From contig CAZVAD010000002.1 in assembly GCA_964624645.1 (NCBI GenBank), positions 1 through 64,000 of the forward strand: 64,000 bases of DNA, given 5' to 3'. Both the position numbers and the translations under genes were made by a program. The stretch's first letter is position 1, and each line of letters starts with the position of its first letter. This DNA comes from Mariniphaga sp964624645. Lineage in GTDB: Bacteria; Bacteroidota; Bacteroidia; Bacteroidales; Prolixibacteraceae. Positions 8,802-17,960 of this stretch are shown here, piece by piece. The notes below the pieces were generated by a model. The model was not told the DNA's origin, did no database searches, and was given only the letters and a program-made list of their open reading frames with translations.

Positions 8802-9353
8802 ATGGATATTCAGACAATCAGAATCATTCAGACTTCGATAGTGATCATTGCATTGATTGCCGCCAACTTTTTCACCAAAAGAGGAGTGAAGAACTTTTTA
8901 AAGAAGCTGAAGTTTTCCTCTCAGCGCCAAAAATTGATAATCCGTGCCATCAATTTTTTACTGACCCTGACTGCCGTTGTTTTCATTTCGGGAATCTGGG
9001 GTGTGAAGCAATCCCAGATTGCTGTCTTCATCTCATCGATAATGGCCATTCTGGGAATCGCCTTTGTGGCGCAATGGTCGGTGCTGTCAAACATCACCGC
9101 CGGACTTATCCTGTTTTTCAATCATCCGCTGAAAATCGGGGATCACATCAAAATATTGGAAAAGGATTTTGTTATTGAAGGCATCATAAACGACATCACA
9201 TTATTTTTTGTGCACATCAAAACTTCCGGTCAGGAAAAAATTTCGATTGCCAACAATATCTTTTTACAAAAGACCATCTCCATCGTTCTTCAGAAAGATG
9301 AACATGAACATGCCGAAAAATTGAAAACGCAAAAACCTGAGATTCACATATGA
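8802..9353 (+). CDS. Small MscS-family mechanosensitive channel
   Basis: A 183-residue inner-membrane protein with three hydrophobic segments (about residues 8-24, 46-66 and 72-110). The last contains the small-residue pore helix and leads into AGLILFFNHPLKIGDHIKIL, the MscS pore-to-beta-domain junction, followed by a short beta domain. It is at the small end of the family and lacks much of the C-terminal vestibule. Its TGA overlaps the next start (ATGA at 9350). Confidence 0.85.
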   Translation: MDIQTIRIIQTSIVIIALIAANFFTKRGVKNFLKKLKFSSQRQKLIIRAINFLLTLTAVVFISGIWGVKQSQIAVFISSIMAILGIAFVAQWSVLSNITAGLILFFNHPLKIGDHIKILEKDFVIEGIINDITLFFVHIKTSGQEKISIANNIFLQKTISIVLQKDEHEHAEKLKTQKPEIHI

Positions 9354-10222
9354 GAAATTTATTCGTTACCGTTGCAATAGCAGCGCTGCTTTTTCCCTTG
9401 TGCGCCGGCGCCCAGTCCCTTGCTCCGCACGGAGCGCATTACCGGCTGAAAAAAATCCTTCCCGTTGCCGGAAGACAGGGCATTGCTGTGGATGAAAACC
9501 ATTATTATGTGTCGGGCAGCACGGCGCTTTACAAATATGACAAAGAGGGGAATCTGCTTGCCAAAAATGAAAATCCGTTTAAAGGATTGGCCAAAGCGGC
9601 GAATCATTTTGGCGATATAGATATTCACAACGGCAGGTTGTATGCCGGAATTGAATGGTTCGTTGACGGGGTGGGAAAAGACATCCAGATTGCTACTTAC
9701 GATGCTGAGACACTGGAATTTGAAGAATCGCTGGATTTTGAACCTTCGTCGGGGCAGTCGGAAGTTTGCGGAATTGCCATTGACCGGGTGCGCAACATGG
9801 CATGGATGGCCGACTGGGTCAACGGAACCTATATTTACAGATACGACCTGACCACCGGAAAATATCACGGGAAAGTGCATTTGCGCCCGGTGCCGCAATA
9901 CCAGCAGGGGCTGTTTTATGCCGATGGAAAAATTTTGATTTCGGCAGATGACGGCGATGCAGATTTGCACGAAACAGACAACCTTTACATTGCCGATGTT
10001 TCTGACCCCGGCAAAACTGCTGCCTATGTCAGGCATTACAAGGAAATGAAAGAGTTCATCCGCGCAGGCGAAATTGAGGGGCTGAGTGTTGACCCTGTAA
10101 ATGACGATTTGTTGGTTCTGATGAACCGGGGTTCACGCATTGTGCTTGGCATGGTGAAAGGCCTTTATGAAGGCTATTCCGAAGAGCTGCATGAGTTGTA
10201 TATCTATGAAAGGGTCAGGTGA
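9350..10222 (+). CDS. Secreted beta-propeller-like protein
   Basis: A 290-residue exported protein with signal peptide ending near AGA-QS (residue 22). Repeated strand patterns such as GIAVDENHYYVSGSTALYKYD, IDIHNGRLYAGIEW, GIAIDRVRNMAWMADW and GLSVDPVNDDLLVLMN resemble NHL/SMP-30-like propeller blades. No catalytic residues are recognised and the function is unknown. It is translationally coupled to the MscS gene, which is an unusual partner. Confidence 0.7.
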   Translation: MRNLFVTVAIAALLFPLCAGAQSLAPHGAHYRLKKILPVAGRQGIAVDENHYYVSGSTALYKYDKEGNLLAKNENPFKGLAKAANHFGDIDIHNGRLYAGIEWFVDGVGKDIQIATYDAETLEFEESLDFEPSSGQSEVCGIAIDRVRNMAWMADWVNGTYIYRYDLTTGKYHGKVHLRPVPQYQQGLFYADGKILISADDGDADLHETDNLYIADVSDPGKTAAYVRHYKEMKEFIRAGEIEGLSVDPVNDDLLVLMNRGSRIVLGMVKGLYEGYSEELHELYIYERVR

Positions 10223-10237
10223 AATTTTTTCGCCGGA

Positions 10238-12502
10238 CTATTCCTCCGATATTTCAGCCTCTGCAAAAGCAGAAATAACCCTTTCTTTTGAACTGTTTTT
10301 CACTTTCAGGTAACGGCGGTCGCTGACGGGAACCACAATGAAATCGCTTTCTTTTCCTTGAATTTCTTCCTCGGCGCCCAATGCTGCAAACAATTGTACG
10401 GAAGATTTGCTGAACGGCAGTTTCAGCTTCCTATCCCCTGAAATGTGCCAGTAAACCACATAAAAATCCCCTTTCCGCTGAAAAACGAATGCCCGCACCT
10501 CCCTGCTGTTACCGGCCACATTCTCAATCTGTTCGCAGGACTGAAGCTCAAAGCTCCCCTCTTCGTCCATCAGCAGGATATGCTCCTGCTCAAGGTCTTT
10601 CAGCATCTCTTTCTGTTCAGCGGTCAGCCAGTTATTTTTCCTCACCTCTTCCCATCTTCGGAAAACTTCAAGATTATCCGCTGTCCGCGGGTGGATGCCG
10701 AAGGTGTGCAGGTTGGCATGGATGGAAACAGGGCAATCCCAGGCGGCTGCCCTGCTTGTAACATATTCGAGCATGTCCGGCTGGGTGCCGACAGTGGTTT
10801 CGTCAGGAATCCGGTATCCCAGCCAGCCGAAGTTTATCCGGGTGAAATCCTGCTGCATCCGGGGAGCTTCCTCCGCAGGCCATTTCCGGGTCTGCTCCTT
10901 CAGTTCTTCGGGCTGAAAAACATCAAAGGCATTTCCGCCGCTCAGCATGTGCCAGCTGAAATGGGTTTTTGCAGCGCCTTCGGCAAAAAGCGGAGCGGGT
11001 TTCAGGCGCTTGAAAACCCGGTATTGTGCCAGAGCCACATTGATGCCGAAAGGCGGATTCACCCCTTCCGAGCCGTCAAAATAGATAAACTGAAATCCTG
11101 CATCGTAAATATTTGCGATTTTTTCGGCAATTTCATCCTGAAGGCTGGTTCGCTGGTCAATATAAACGCTGGTGGCGCCAAATTCGCTCACATCCAGAAT
11201 GCCGGCAAAATGCCCTGCCGGCAGGGCGTTAATCGTGGTGTTGTCAATTCCCCGCACACAGCCGGTAAATTTGTAGGGCGGTTCAGTGGTGTATCCTTCG
11301 TAGGAGATAAGCTCCGTCCCTGCACGGATAACCCGGCAGCCATCCGCCATCACCGTGCCTTCGGGGTTTTGTTCCACATATACCTCATCGTCATTTTTTC
11401 CCAGGTCTCTGGACAAGTTGAACGTTCTTGTGAGATTGAGCCGGTGGTCGGGGACAGGGGTTACATATTGGCTTTTTCTTCCGATGTGGGAATGCAGAAA
11501 ATGAACTCCCGGAGCAATCCCGGCAGCTTTAATTTTGTCAAGCATCTTTTTCAGGTCTTCTTTTCCGTTCGGAAAAAGATTCCGGTCAATTTCATAATTC
11601 CCGATGATGCTGTAACCGCCGCCGCCTTCAAAACTGGGGTAGTAGATGCTCATTGTGCGGAATCCGCCCATCTTGGCATACCTGATATGTTCGTCAATGT
11701 TCCCCGGATTGGCATTGGCTGTCCAGTAGTAGGATGCGTTAATCATATTGCTGCGGCGGCTTTCCACTCCTTTGGGCAAGTCAAAATCCTCTTCAAGCTG
11801 TGCAATATTATCCAGCAGTTTTCCGGGTTCGCCGGCAATCAGGGCAGCCCCTGTTCCCATAAACCTGATCTCCTTGATTGCACTTGCTTTCAGAATCCGG
11901 TAGCCGTTTCGTTTTTCAAAGTCGATATAAGCGTATTCGTCTGTTCCCAAAACGTTTACAGCTGCTTTTTCATCCCAGCTCACATTGAGCCATTCACCAA
12001 AGTTCTGCCGGTCACGGACAGGAAGTTGCAAAAGGCATACTTCAGTTGCCGGCGGCGGCGTAATTTTCAGATAGGCCGGATAGATGCCGTCAGTCAGAAA
12101 ATCTTCGAGGCTGAACCGGACATAGGCAGCCGTTTCCTCCACTTTGAAAACCGCTTTATAGGGAATCAGCTCAAACCCGACGATGAGCCGGTCGCCTTCC
12201 CGGAAAATGGTATCTGCCTGAAAAATTGTCTTTTTATTGGGATGCCCCAGTTTTATTTCATTGTGGTAGGGCCTCTCCTGCGTGATGGAAAACAGGGCGA
12301 TATTTTCTCCCGGCATCAGGCACTCTTCCCCGGTTGATTTCAGAACCAGGCTTTTGCTGACGGCATCACTGCCGACAACCAACCGGAACTGTTCGTTTTC
12401 AATGATAACATCCGTTTTTTCACCGGATTCCTTTTCAGCTTGTGTGCAGAACGACAGTGCAACAACGGAAAATGCAAAAACAAAAAGATATATTGATCTC
12501 AT
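10238..12502 (-). CDS. Large TIM-barrel lipoprotein, putative glycoside hydrolase
   Basis: A 754-residue lipoprotein (lipobox LSFC, Cys19). Residues ~30-240 form a beta-rich N-terminal domain. From ~250 a TIM-barrel-like region follows (MINASYYWTANANPGN; AGIAPGVHFLHSHIG; FQFIYFDGSEG with Asp476), and the last ~120 residues look like a beta-sandwich. Asp476 at a strand end resembles the catalytic Asp in clan GH-D or GH31-like barrels, but I cannot assign a GH family. Residues ~370-435 form a beta-insert (RAGTELISYEG ... GCVRGIDNTT ... GHFAG) that interrupts the barrel. The gene is 5 bp downstream of a flavoprotein gene, suggesting an operon with it and the PHP gene. Carbohydrate cleavage at the cell surface is inferred. 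Confidence 0.6.
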   Translation of the reverse strand: MRSIYLFVFAFSVVALSFCTQAEKESGEKTDVIIENEQFRLVVGSDAVSKSLVLKSTGEECLMPGENIALFSITQERPYHNEIKLGHPNKKTIFQADTIFREGDRLIVGFELIPYKAVFKVEETAAYVRFSLEDFLTDGIYPAYLKITPPPATEVCLLQLPVRDRQNFGEWLNVSWDEKAAVNVLGTDEYAYIDFEKRNGYRILKASAIKEIRFMGTGAALIAGEPGKLLDNIAQLEEDFDLPKGVESRRSNMINASYYWTANANPGNIDEHIRYAKMGGFRTMSIYYPSFEGGGGYSIIGNYEIDRNLFPNGKEDLKKMLDKIKAAGIAPGVHFLHSHIGRKSQYVTPVPDHRLNLTRTFNLSRDLGKNDDEVYVEQNPEGTVMADGCRVIRAGTELISYEGYTTEPPYKFTGCVRGIDNTTINALPAGHFAGILDVSEFGATSVYIDQRTSLQDEIAEKIANIYDAGFQFIYFDGSEGVNPPFGINVALAQYRVFKRLKPAPLFAEGAAKTHFSWHMLSGGNAFDVFQPEELKEQTRKWPAEEAPRMQQDFTRINFGWLGYRIPDETTVGTQPDMLEYVTSRAAAWDCPVSIHANLHTFGIHPRTADNLEVFRRWEEVRKNNWLTAEQKEMLKDLEQEHILLMDEEGSFELQSCEQIENVAGNSREVRAFVFQRKGDFYVVYWHISGDRKLKLPFSKSSVQLFAALGAEEEIQGKESDFIVVPVSDRRYLKVKNSSKERVISAFAEAEISEE

Positions 12503-12507
12503 AGCTT

Positions 12508-13143
12508 TTAAAAATAAATTTCTGAAAAGATGTTTTCAAAGGGTATTCCCCTTGAAATGAGCAAGTCGCGCACTTCCACAACCATCAGCGCTTTGCCGCA
12601 CAGGTAGTAGTTCACTGCAGGAAGGTTTTCAAGCGCAGCCAGATAACCGGATACCCTGCCGTGAAAAATATCCCTGCCGTTTTCCCGTGAGCAGCAGCGG
12701 ATATAGTTTTTTCCCAGCAGATGTTCCATTTCATTTTCAAAATAGAACTGATTTAAAAAACGTGCTCCGTGGATCAGTTTTTTATTTTGGGAAAGCCCCG
12801 AGCGCAACATGCTGTAAAACGGTGCAATGCCTGTTCCGGTGGCAATCCACCAGGCCGGTGCGCTGTTGTCCGTAAAGTTTCCGTAGGGAAGCGAAACATC
12901 AATTTTATCTCCCGGAACACGTTTTGCCAGCTTTGGGGTCAGGTAACCGTCTTCCTTGATATTATACAAAACAGCCGCTTCAGTTTCGCGGTTTCCGCTG
13001 CACAAACTGTAAATTCTCGGCGGCTGCGCGTTGCCATAACCGATTTTCACCACCTGTCCCGGTTCAAAATCCCAGGGGCGCTGAAACGTCAGGAGAAAAA
13101 CGCCGGGTGAAATTTCGCTGTTTTTGATGATGGTTTGCAACAT
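12508..13143 (-). CDS. Ferredoxin-NADP reductase-like flavoprotein
   Basis: A 211-residue cytoplasmic oxidoreductase of the FNR superfamily. The FAD-binding part has PRIYSLCSG (RxYS motif) and the NAD(P) part has ATGTGIAPFYSM, with the family C-terminus YLCGKALMV ... ENIFSEIYF. It should transfer electrons between NAD(P)H and a small carrier protein or acceptor that is not encoded nearby. It lies between the PHP gene upstream and the TIM-barrel lipoprotein gene downstream on the same strand. Confidence 0.88.
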   Translation of the reverse strand: MLQTIIKNSEISPGVFLLTFQRPWDFEPGQVVKIGYGNAQPPRIYSLCSGNRETEAAVLYNIKEDGYLTPKLAKRVPGDKIDVSLPYGNFTDNSAPAWWIATGTGIAPFYSMLRSGLSQNKKLIHGARFLNQFYFENEMEHLLGKNYIRCCSRENGRDIFHGRVSGYLAALENLPAVNYYLCGKALMVVEVRDLLISRGIPFENIFSEIYF

Positions 13144-13196
13144 TTTATGAATACAGATTTTGAAAAATCAATGGAATTGTTCTGCTGAAAAGGGCA

Positions 13197-14312
13197 TCAG
13201 TTATTTGAAAATGTGAAAGTGATTATCAGATGGTCTTCTGAGCTGACTAACAGGTTCATCACCCGGTAATAGGCTTTCAGTTCGCTCATTCCGCTCACCT
13301 GCTCCGAGTTGCCGGTGAACTCCAGAGGCGTGATCCGGTGGGCTTTCAGCGTAATTTTCTCAGGCACGTCAAACCCGATGCCCGGCTGAACAAGCTCCAG
13401 TTCATAATCAATGTCCGAATTATTTTCGATGGTTACCCTTTTGGATTCCCCGAAACGTAATTTTCCGGCAGGATTATTCATTTTCAGAGAAGAAAAGAAC
13501 AACGGCTCCAGCAGGTTGGCTCTTCCCGCCAAGGTATTGTTAAAATATGCCGCCGTCCGGCGACTGAAAAGCGCTTCACGGATTCCGCCCTCGGTGCGGC
13601 TTCGTGCAAAAACAAGCGTCATCGGGCGGTGGGTTTTGGAAAGGTCATAAGCCATTGCCGCCGGCTCATGAATATCGGTGTTTGCAAACATGCTCAGCTT
13701 TTTATCGCGTGCCCAGTCAACCGCCTCCGGGTAAAATTCATTGGAGTTGAACACTTCAATTCCGTGCATCAGATCACTCTGGAGCAACCGGGTGTGCTCG
13801 TCCCACCACAAGGTGGAGTCGGGTTGCTGCACCTTCCACCCCGGATGATTCCACAGAATGAACGCTCCCTGATTCCGGGCTTCCTTTACCGCCTCAAAAA
13901 CATCATCGCGCTCCAGCAAATTGGCATTCCGGATGAACAGCGCATTCAGATGGCCGGGAGGCATGGGGCGGGTAATTTCCGCCCCGCGTATCAGCAGAAT
14001 GCCCAAGGTTTTTGCCAGAGGTTCTGCAATTTCATAGGAGCGGTTATGGTCGGCAGCCACATCCTTGGAGTGGGGCCTGTACTCGATATGATCGGTGATG
14101 GAAACAGCGTCCAGCCCCTCCTGCCAGGCTTCCTGAACCCGCACAGTCGGCCAGACGGTTCCGTCTGAAAAGACGGTGTGGGTGTGAAAATCACATTTCA
14201 GCGTGCGAAATCCGGGAATGTCGGGAATATGGATAATTTTTCTGGTCTGCCCCTGCAAAAGCAGTCCCGGAAACATAAAAATCAGATAAAGAAAAAATAC
14301 GTTAAAGCGCAT
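13197..14312 (-). CDS. Secreted PHP-domain phosphoesterase (Sb-PDE-like)
   Basis: A 371-residue exported protein with signal peptide (cleavage near LQG-QT) and a PHP domain: CDFHTHTVFSDGT supplies the first metal-binding His pair, SITDHIEYRPH the next, followed by GAEITR, NHPGW and NTDIHEP. All recognised PHP metal ligands look present. A beta-rich C-terminal ~100 residues follows. It resembles the Sb-PDE family of phosphodiesterases common in Bacteroidota; the substrate is unknown. Divergent from the ROK regulator gene. Confidence 0.85.
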   Translation of the reverse strand: MRFNVFFLYLIFMFPGLLLQGQTRKIIHIPDIPGFRTLKCDFHTHTVFSDGTVWPTVRVQEAWQEGLDAVSITDHIEYRPHSKDVAADHNRSYEIAEPLAKTLGILLIRGAEITRPMPPGHLNALFIRNANLLERDDVFEAVKEARNQGAFILWNHPGWKVQQPDSTLWWDEHTRLLQSDLMHGIEVFNSNEFYPEAVDWARDKKLSMFANTDIHEPAAMAYDLSKTHRPMTLVFARSRTEGGIREALFSRRTAAYFNNTLAGRANLLEPLFFSSLKMNNPAGKLRFGESKRVTIENNSDIDYELELVQPGIGFDVPEKITLKAHRITPLEFTGNSEQVSGMSELKAYYRVMNLLVSSEDHLIITFTFSNN

Positions 14313-14504
14313 TTTTAGTAAAGTTTAAAATTTGCATATAAAGTTCATACTTTTTCATCAACTTACAATAATTCCGCGGTTAATTGTCTTTAAATGAAGT
14401 GCAATTGTTAATTTTACAAATATAAGCATACGCTTTTGAAATATTTTCAGAAGTTGCCTGGAGCTTTGAGAATTTAATGCGATATTTGTTATAGAAATCA
14501 GACA

Positions 14505-15749
14505 ATGGAGAGGCTTTTCAAAAATACAGGAATTCAGAGCTTTGGGGTGGAGCAAAAGAAGGTTCAGCAAAAAAAACAGATTCTGCGCACCTTTTTTTTC
14601 CACGGGGCAATGTCAAATTCAGAATTGTCAGGAATTATTCAGCTCAGCACGCCAAAGGTCAACAGCCTGCTCATTGAACTGATTGAAGACGGGTTGGTGA
14701 AGGATTTGGGAAGGGGCGATTCAAGCGGCGGCAGGCGCCCGAATATTTACGGCTTGATTGAAGACAGTTTTTATGTTGTGGGAATCAGCGTAAATATTAA
14801 CCGCACCATAGTTGCAGTTTTTGACAGCAACAACAAACAAATCGGGTTAACCGGCTTCACTCCGGTCAGGATGCATTCCGATTTTTCAATTTTTTCTGAA
14901 ATCAGTGTTTACCTTGAAAAATTTCTAACCGAAAGAGCCATTGAGAAGGAAAAAATTCTGGCAGTGGGCATTGAATTGCCCGGATTGTTCAATCAAAAGC
15001 AGGAAATCAATAAAACCTATTTTCCGGAAACAGAAGATTTATCGGATAAGTTGGAGGAATTATTCGGAAGTCCTGTTTTTATATGCCACGACTCCAAACT
15101 CCGTGCATTTGCCGAACAGCATTTTGGAATTGCCAAAAACAGGCAAAATGTTCTGGTGCTTCAGGCAGACTGGGGCCTGGGGCTTGGAATCATCATCAAC
15201 GGAAAGCTCTATCCCGGAAAATCAGGTTATTCCGGTGAGTTTGGCCATTTGCCCATCGTGGATAACGGCGTTCTTTGCAGTTGCGGAAAGCAGGGATGCC
15301 TCGAAACCATTGTTTCTGCTACCGCCATTGCCCGCATTGCGGCAGAAGGAATTCAAAACGGAAAATCTTCCCTGATCAGGGAGCTGGTCGGCGGAGATAC
15401 CAGAAAAATTGACATCGCCGTAGTTCTTGACGCTGCAAACAGAGGCGACCAGTATGCCATTTCCATTTTTAACGATGTCGGCTACTGGCTTGGAAAAGGA
15501 ATTGTTTACCTGATTCAGATTTTCAATCCCGAACTGATTGTTATCGGAGGGCGGGTTGCGGAGGCCAGCCAGTTTATTTCTGCGGCAATCCAGCAAACAA
15601 TAAACATTTTCAGCCACAGAGACATCAGCAACGATACTGAAATTAAATTTTCAGCGCTTGGACAGAATGCCGGCACGCTGGGCGTGGCAGCTTATGCATT
15701 AGATAAACTGGCATCGGAAAAAAGCATTTTAAATGAACGCGAATTTTAA
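14505..15749 (+). CDS. ROK-family transcriptional regulator (NagC-like)
   Basis: A 414-residue protein with an N-terminal winged helix (about residues 20-82; SNSELSGIIQLSTPKVNSLL is the recognition region) and a ROK sugar-binding domain from ~90. The ROK zinc motif GHLP ... CSCGKQGCLE is at about 246-266. NagC-type ROK repressors sense GlcNAc-6-phosphate or another sugar ligand. The next two genes encode NagB-like enzymes, so it is probably the local regulator of amino-sugar degradation (inference from context). No clear operator was identified in the 192-bp divergent region. Confidence 0.9.
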   Translation: MERLFKNTGIQSFGVEQKKVQQKKQILRTFFFHGAMSNSELSGIIQLSTPKVNSLLIELIEDGLVKDLGRGDSSGGRRPNIYGLIEDSFYVVGISVNINRTIVAVFDSNNKQIGLTGFTPVRMHSDFSIFSEISVYLEKFLTERAIEKEKILAVGIELPGLFNQKQEINKTYFPETEDLSDKLEELFGSPVFICHDSKLRAFAEQHFGIAKNRQNVLVLQADWGLGLGIIINGKLYPGKSGYSGEFGHLPIVDNGVLCSCGKQGCLETIVSATAIARIAAEGIQNGKSSLIRELVGGDTRKIDIAVVLDAANRGDQYAISIFNDVGYWLGKGIVYLIQIFNPELIVIGGRVAEASQFISAAIQQTINIFSHRDISNDTEIKFSALGQNAGTLGVAAYALDKLASEKSILNEREF

Positions 15750-15769
15750 TCAACAAATTTAATAACGAC

Positions 15770-17941
15770 ATGGAACTTAATTTCACAAAACTGGAACAGG
15801 TTTTCTTCAAAGAATCAAAGATTCAGAAGATTACCACCCGAATGCCTTATATCACGGTGGACAGCTTCCCGAAGCTGGGATTGCTTTCCGCATTGTCTTT
15901 TTTGGAATGGGCTGCCAAAAATCCAAACGGTGTGGCAAGCCTGCCAACCGGAAAAACAGCGCAGTATTTTCTGCATTTTGTACGCCTGATCTTGGACAAC
16001 TGGGACAATGAGAAAGGCACTGAATTCAGAAATAAATATGCACTGGATAACCTGAAAAAACCGGACATGCACGGCCTTCACCTCGTGCAAATGGGCGAGT
16101 TCTATCCTATCAGCTCGGCACAGCACAACAGCCTCTACAATTTTATGATAAAAAACTATATCGAAGACCTGGGGTTCGATATTGAAAAAGCGCTGCTGAT
16201 AAANNNNNNNNNNNNNNNNNNNNNNNNNNNNNNNNNNNNNNNNNNNNNNNNNNNNNNNNNNNNNNNNNNNNNNNNNNNNNNNNNNNNNNNNNNNNNNNNN
16301 NNNCATTTTTCCCCAACGCGGCTGAAGAAAACAAATTTTGAGTCGCAGGCTGTCAGCGCAACCGACCTGGGAGGCATTGAAGTTTCAAGAAACAGACTTG
16401 TCATCACCATCGGGCTGGGAACACTGGGATTTAATCCGGACAATAAGGCAATTATTTTTGCTGCCGGGGAGGCAATCGCCGAAGTGATAAAAAATTCCCT
16501 GGAAAGCGAACCTTGCGTTTTATATCCCGCATCATCATTGCAAAAACTGAAAAACAGCCGTTTCTATCTGACTGACGGCGCTTCCGTTCAGTTGGAAGAC
16601 GCCGTGGACTATTTCTTCAGCCATGACCCGTGGACACATAAGAAAACGGAGCGCGCCGTGATGGAATTGTGCCGAAAAATCAACAAGTTTGGTGGGAAAC
16701 TGGAACTCAGCGACCTGAAAGCCGACAAATATTGCAGTCAGATTCCCAACCTTGGCGAGCATACGGTTCAGTCTGTAATTGATTCCATCTTAGCCAAAAT
16801 CGAACGGGGGATGCGGACCCCGAAAAATCAGATATATTACCACACGGGACCTCACCACGATGACATCATGCTGGGCATCATGCCGCTCACCAACGAGCAG
16901 TCGCGCGAACCAAGCAATAAGCTGCATTATGCGGTGCTGACTTCGGGTTTTACCGCCGTCACCAACCGGTTTATGATTGACTTGCTCAATGATACCAAAA
17001 CGCTGCTGAACAAGGGAAAAATTGAGATGATTGAATATCCTGATTTTTTTGAAAAGGGATATAAATTCAAGTGGGACAAAGATGTTTACCACTATCTGGA
17101 CAATATTGCCGCCCAGAACGAGGAGGAAAAACGTCGCGGCGTTTGCCACAGACTGGTGCGGGCGCTGGTTGAGATTTGGGAAGTAAAAAACCGCCAGGAG
17201 CTGGAAGCGGTCATTGAAGAAATTCTGCAATCCCTTGAAAGCACTTACGCCGGCGGCAAAAATCCACCGAAAATTCAAAAACTGAAGGGGATGATCCGCG
17301 AGCTGGAAGAGGAGCTGGTGTGGGCGCACTACGGCACCATGGTGAAAAATGTCCACCACCTGAGGCTTGGCTTTTATCAGAACAATGTGATGGGAAGCAA
17401 ACCCGACATGGAGAGAGACGTTTTGCCGGTTCTGAATGAATTCAGAAAACATAAACCAACGGTCATCAGTCTGGCAATGGACCCGCAGGGAAGCGGCCCC
17501 GACACCCACTACAAAGTATTGCAAGCCATTGCAGCCGCAGTAAAGGAGTGGAAAAAGGAAGAAAATCTGGACAATGTGCGCATTTTAGGCTACCGCAACG
17601 TGTGGTTTAAATACAATCCATGGGATGTTGAGAAGATTGTGCCGGTTTCGCTCAATGCGCTGGCAATCCTCGACAAATCATTCTCCGAATGCTATGTTAC
17701 CCAGGTGAATGCATCTTTCCCAAGCTATCAGCTGGATGGCAAATTCAGCGATCTCACCCAGCAAACATGGTTTGATCAGCACAAGCAAATCCAGTTTCTG
17801 CTGGGAAAAAATTTCTTTTATGAAAATGAATCGCCGCTACTCAGGGCAACCCACGGAATGGTTTATCTGCGGGAACTGACCATTGATGAATTCCTGGAGG
17901 AAGCCTCCAATCTCGGCAAAGCGATGGAACATATTTTTTAA
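15770..17941 (+). CDS. NagB-like / LmbE-like (PIG-L) fusion protein, interrupted by gap
   Basis: A large protein with two enzyme domains. The N-terminal part resembles glucosamine-6-phosphate deaminase: ASLPTGKTAQYF replaces LPTGSTP, and after the gap SPTRLKK and LVITIGLGTL align with SSRTRVV and VTVGVQTV of NagB. The C-terminal half has HTGPHHDDIMLGIMP, the metal-binding signature of LmbE/PIG-L deacetylases. The same architecture exists in Bacteroides proteins annotated as long-form glucosamine-6-phosphate deaminase. The pairing suggests deacetylation and deamination of a GlcNAc derivative in one polypeptide. The 100-N run at 16204-16303 falls where the NagB catalytic loop (GEDGHIAFN equivalent) should be, so that part cannot be judged; true length is unknown. 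The gene sits 20 bp upstream of nagB. Confidence 0.85.
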   Translation: MELNFTKLEQVFFKESKIQKITTRMPYITVDSFPKLGLLSALSFLEWAAKNPNGVASLPTGKTAQYFLHFVRLILDNWDNEKGTEFRNKYALDNLKKPDMHGLHLVQMGEFYPISSAQHNSLYNFMIKNYIEDLGFDIEKALLIXXXXXXXXXXXXXXXXXXXXXXXXXXXXXXXXXXHFSPTRLKKTNFESQAVSATDLGGIEVSRNRLVITIGLGTLGFNPDNKAIIFAAGEAIAEVIKNSLESEPCVLYPASSLQKLKNSRFYLTDGASVQLEDAVDYFFSHDPWTHKKTERAVMELCRKINKFGGKLELSDLKADKYCSQIPNLGEHTVQSVIDSILAKIERGMRTPKNQIYYHTGPHHDDIMLGIMPLTNEQSREPSNKLHYAVLTSGFTAVTNRFMIDLLNDTKTLLNKGKIEMIEYPDFFEKGYKFKWDKDVYHYLDNIAAQNEEEKRRGVCHRLVRALVEIWEVKNRQELEAVIEEILQSLESTYAGGKNPPKIQKLKGMIRELEEELVWAHYGTMVKNVHHLRLGFYQNNVMGSKPDMERDVLPVLNEFRKHKPTVISLAMDPQGSGPDTHYKVLQAIAAAVKEWKKEENLDNVRILGYRNVWFKYNPWDVEKIVPVSLNALAILDKSFSECYVTQVNASFPSYQLDGKFSDLTQQTWFDQHKQIQFLLGKNFFYENESPLLRATHGMVYLRELTIDEFLEEASNLGKAMEHIF
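16204..16303. other. Assembly gap 2 (100 N) inside the NagB-LmbE gene
   Basis: Exactly 100 N. The reading frame happens to stay open across it, but since the true length is unknown the placeholder length says nothing about the real frame. Alignment by eye to the neighbouring NagB suggests that about 45 or more residues are missing, that is, more than 100 bp. Confidence 0.99.
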
Positions 17942-17960
17942 AATTTTAATCTGAACAGAT

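Noticed and set aside
10445..12337. A 630-codon open frame on the plus strand
   Set aside because: It is fully antisense to the 754-codon TIM-barrel lipoprotein gene, whose signal peptide and domain motifs are convincing; the antisense product has no recognisable domain.
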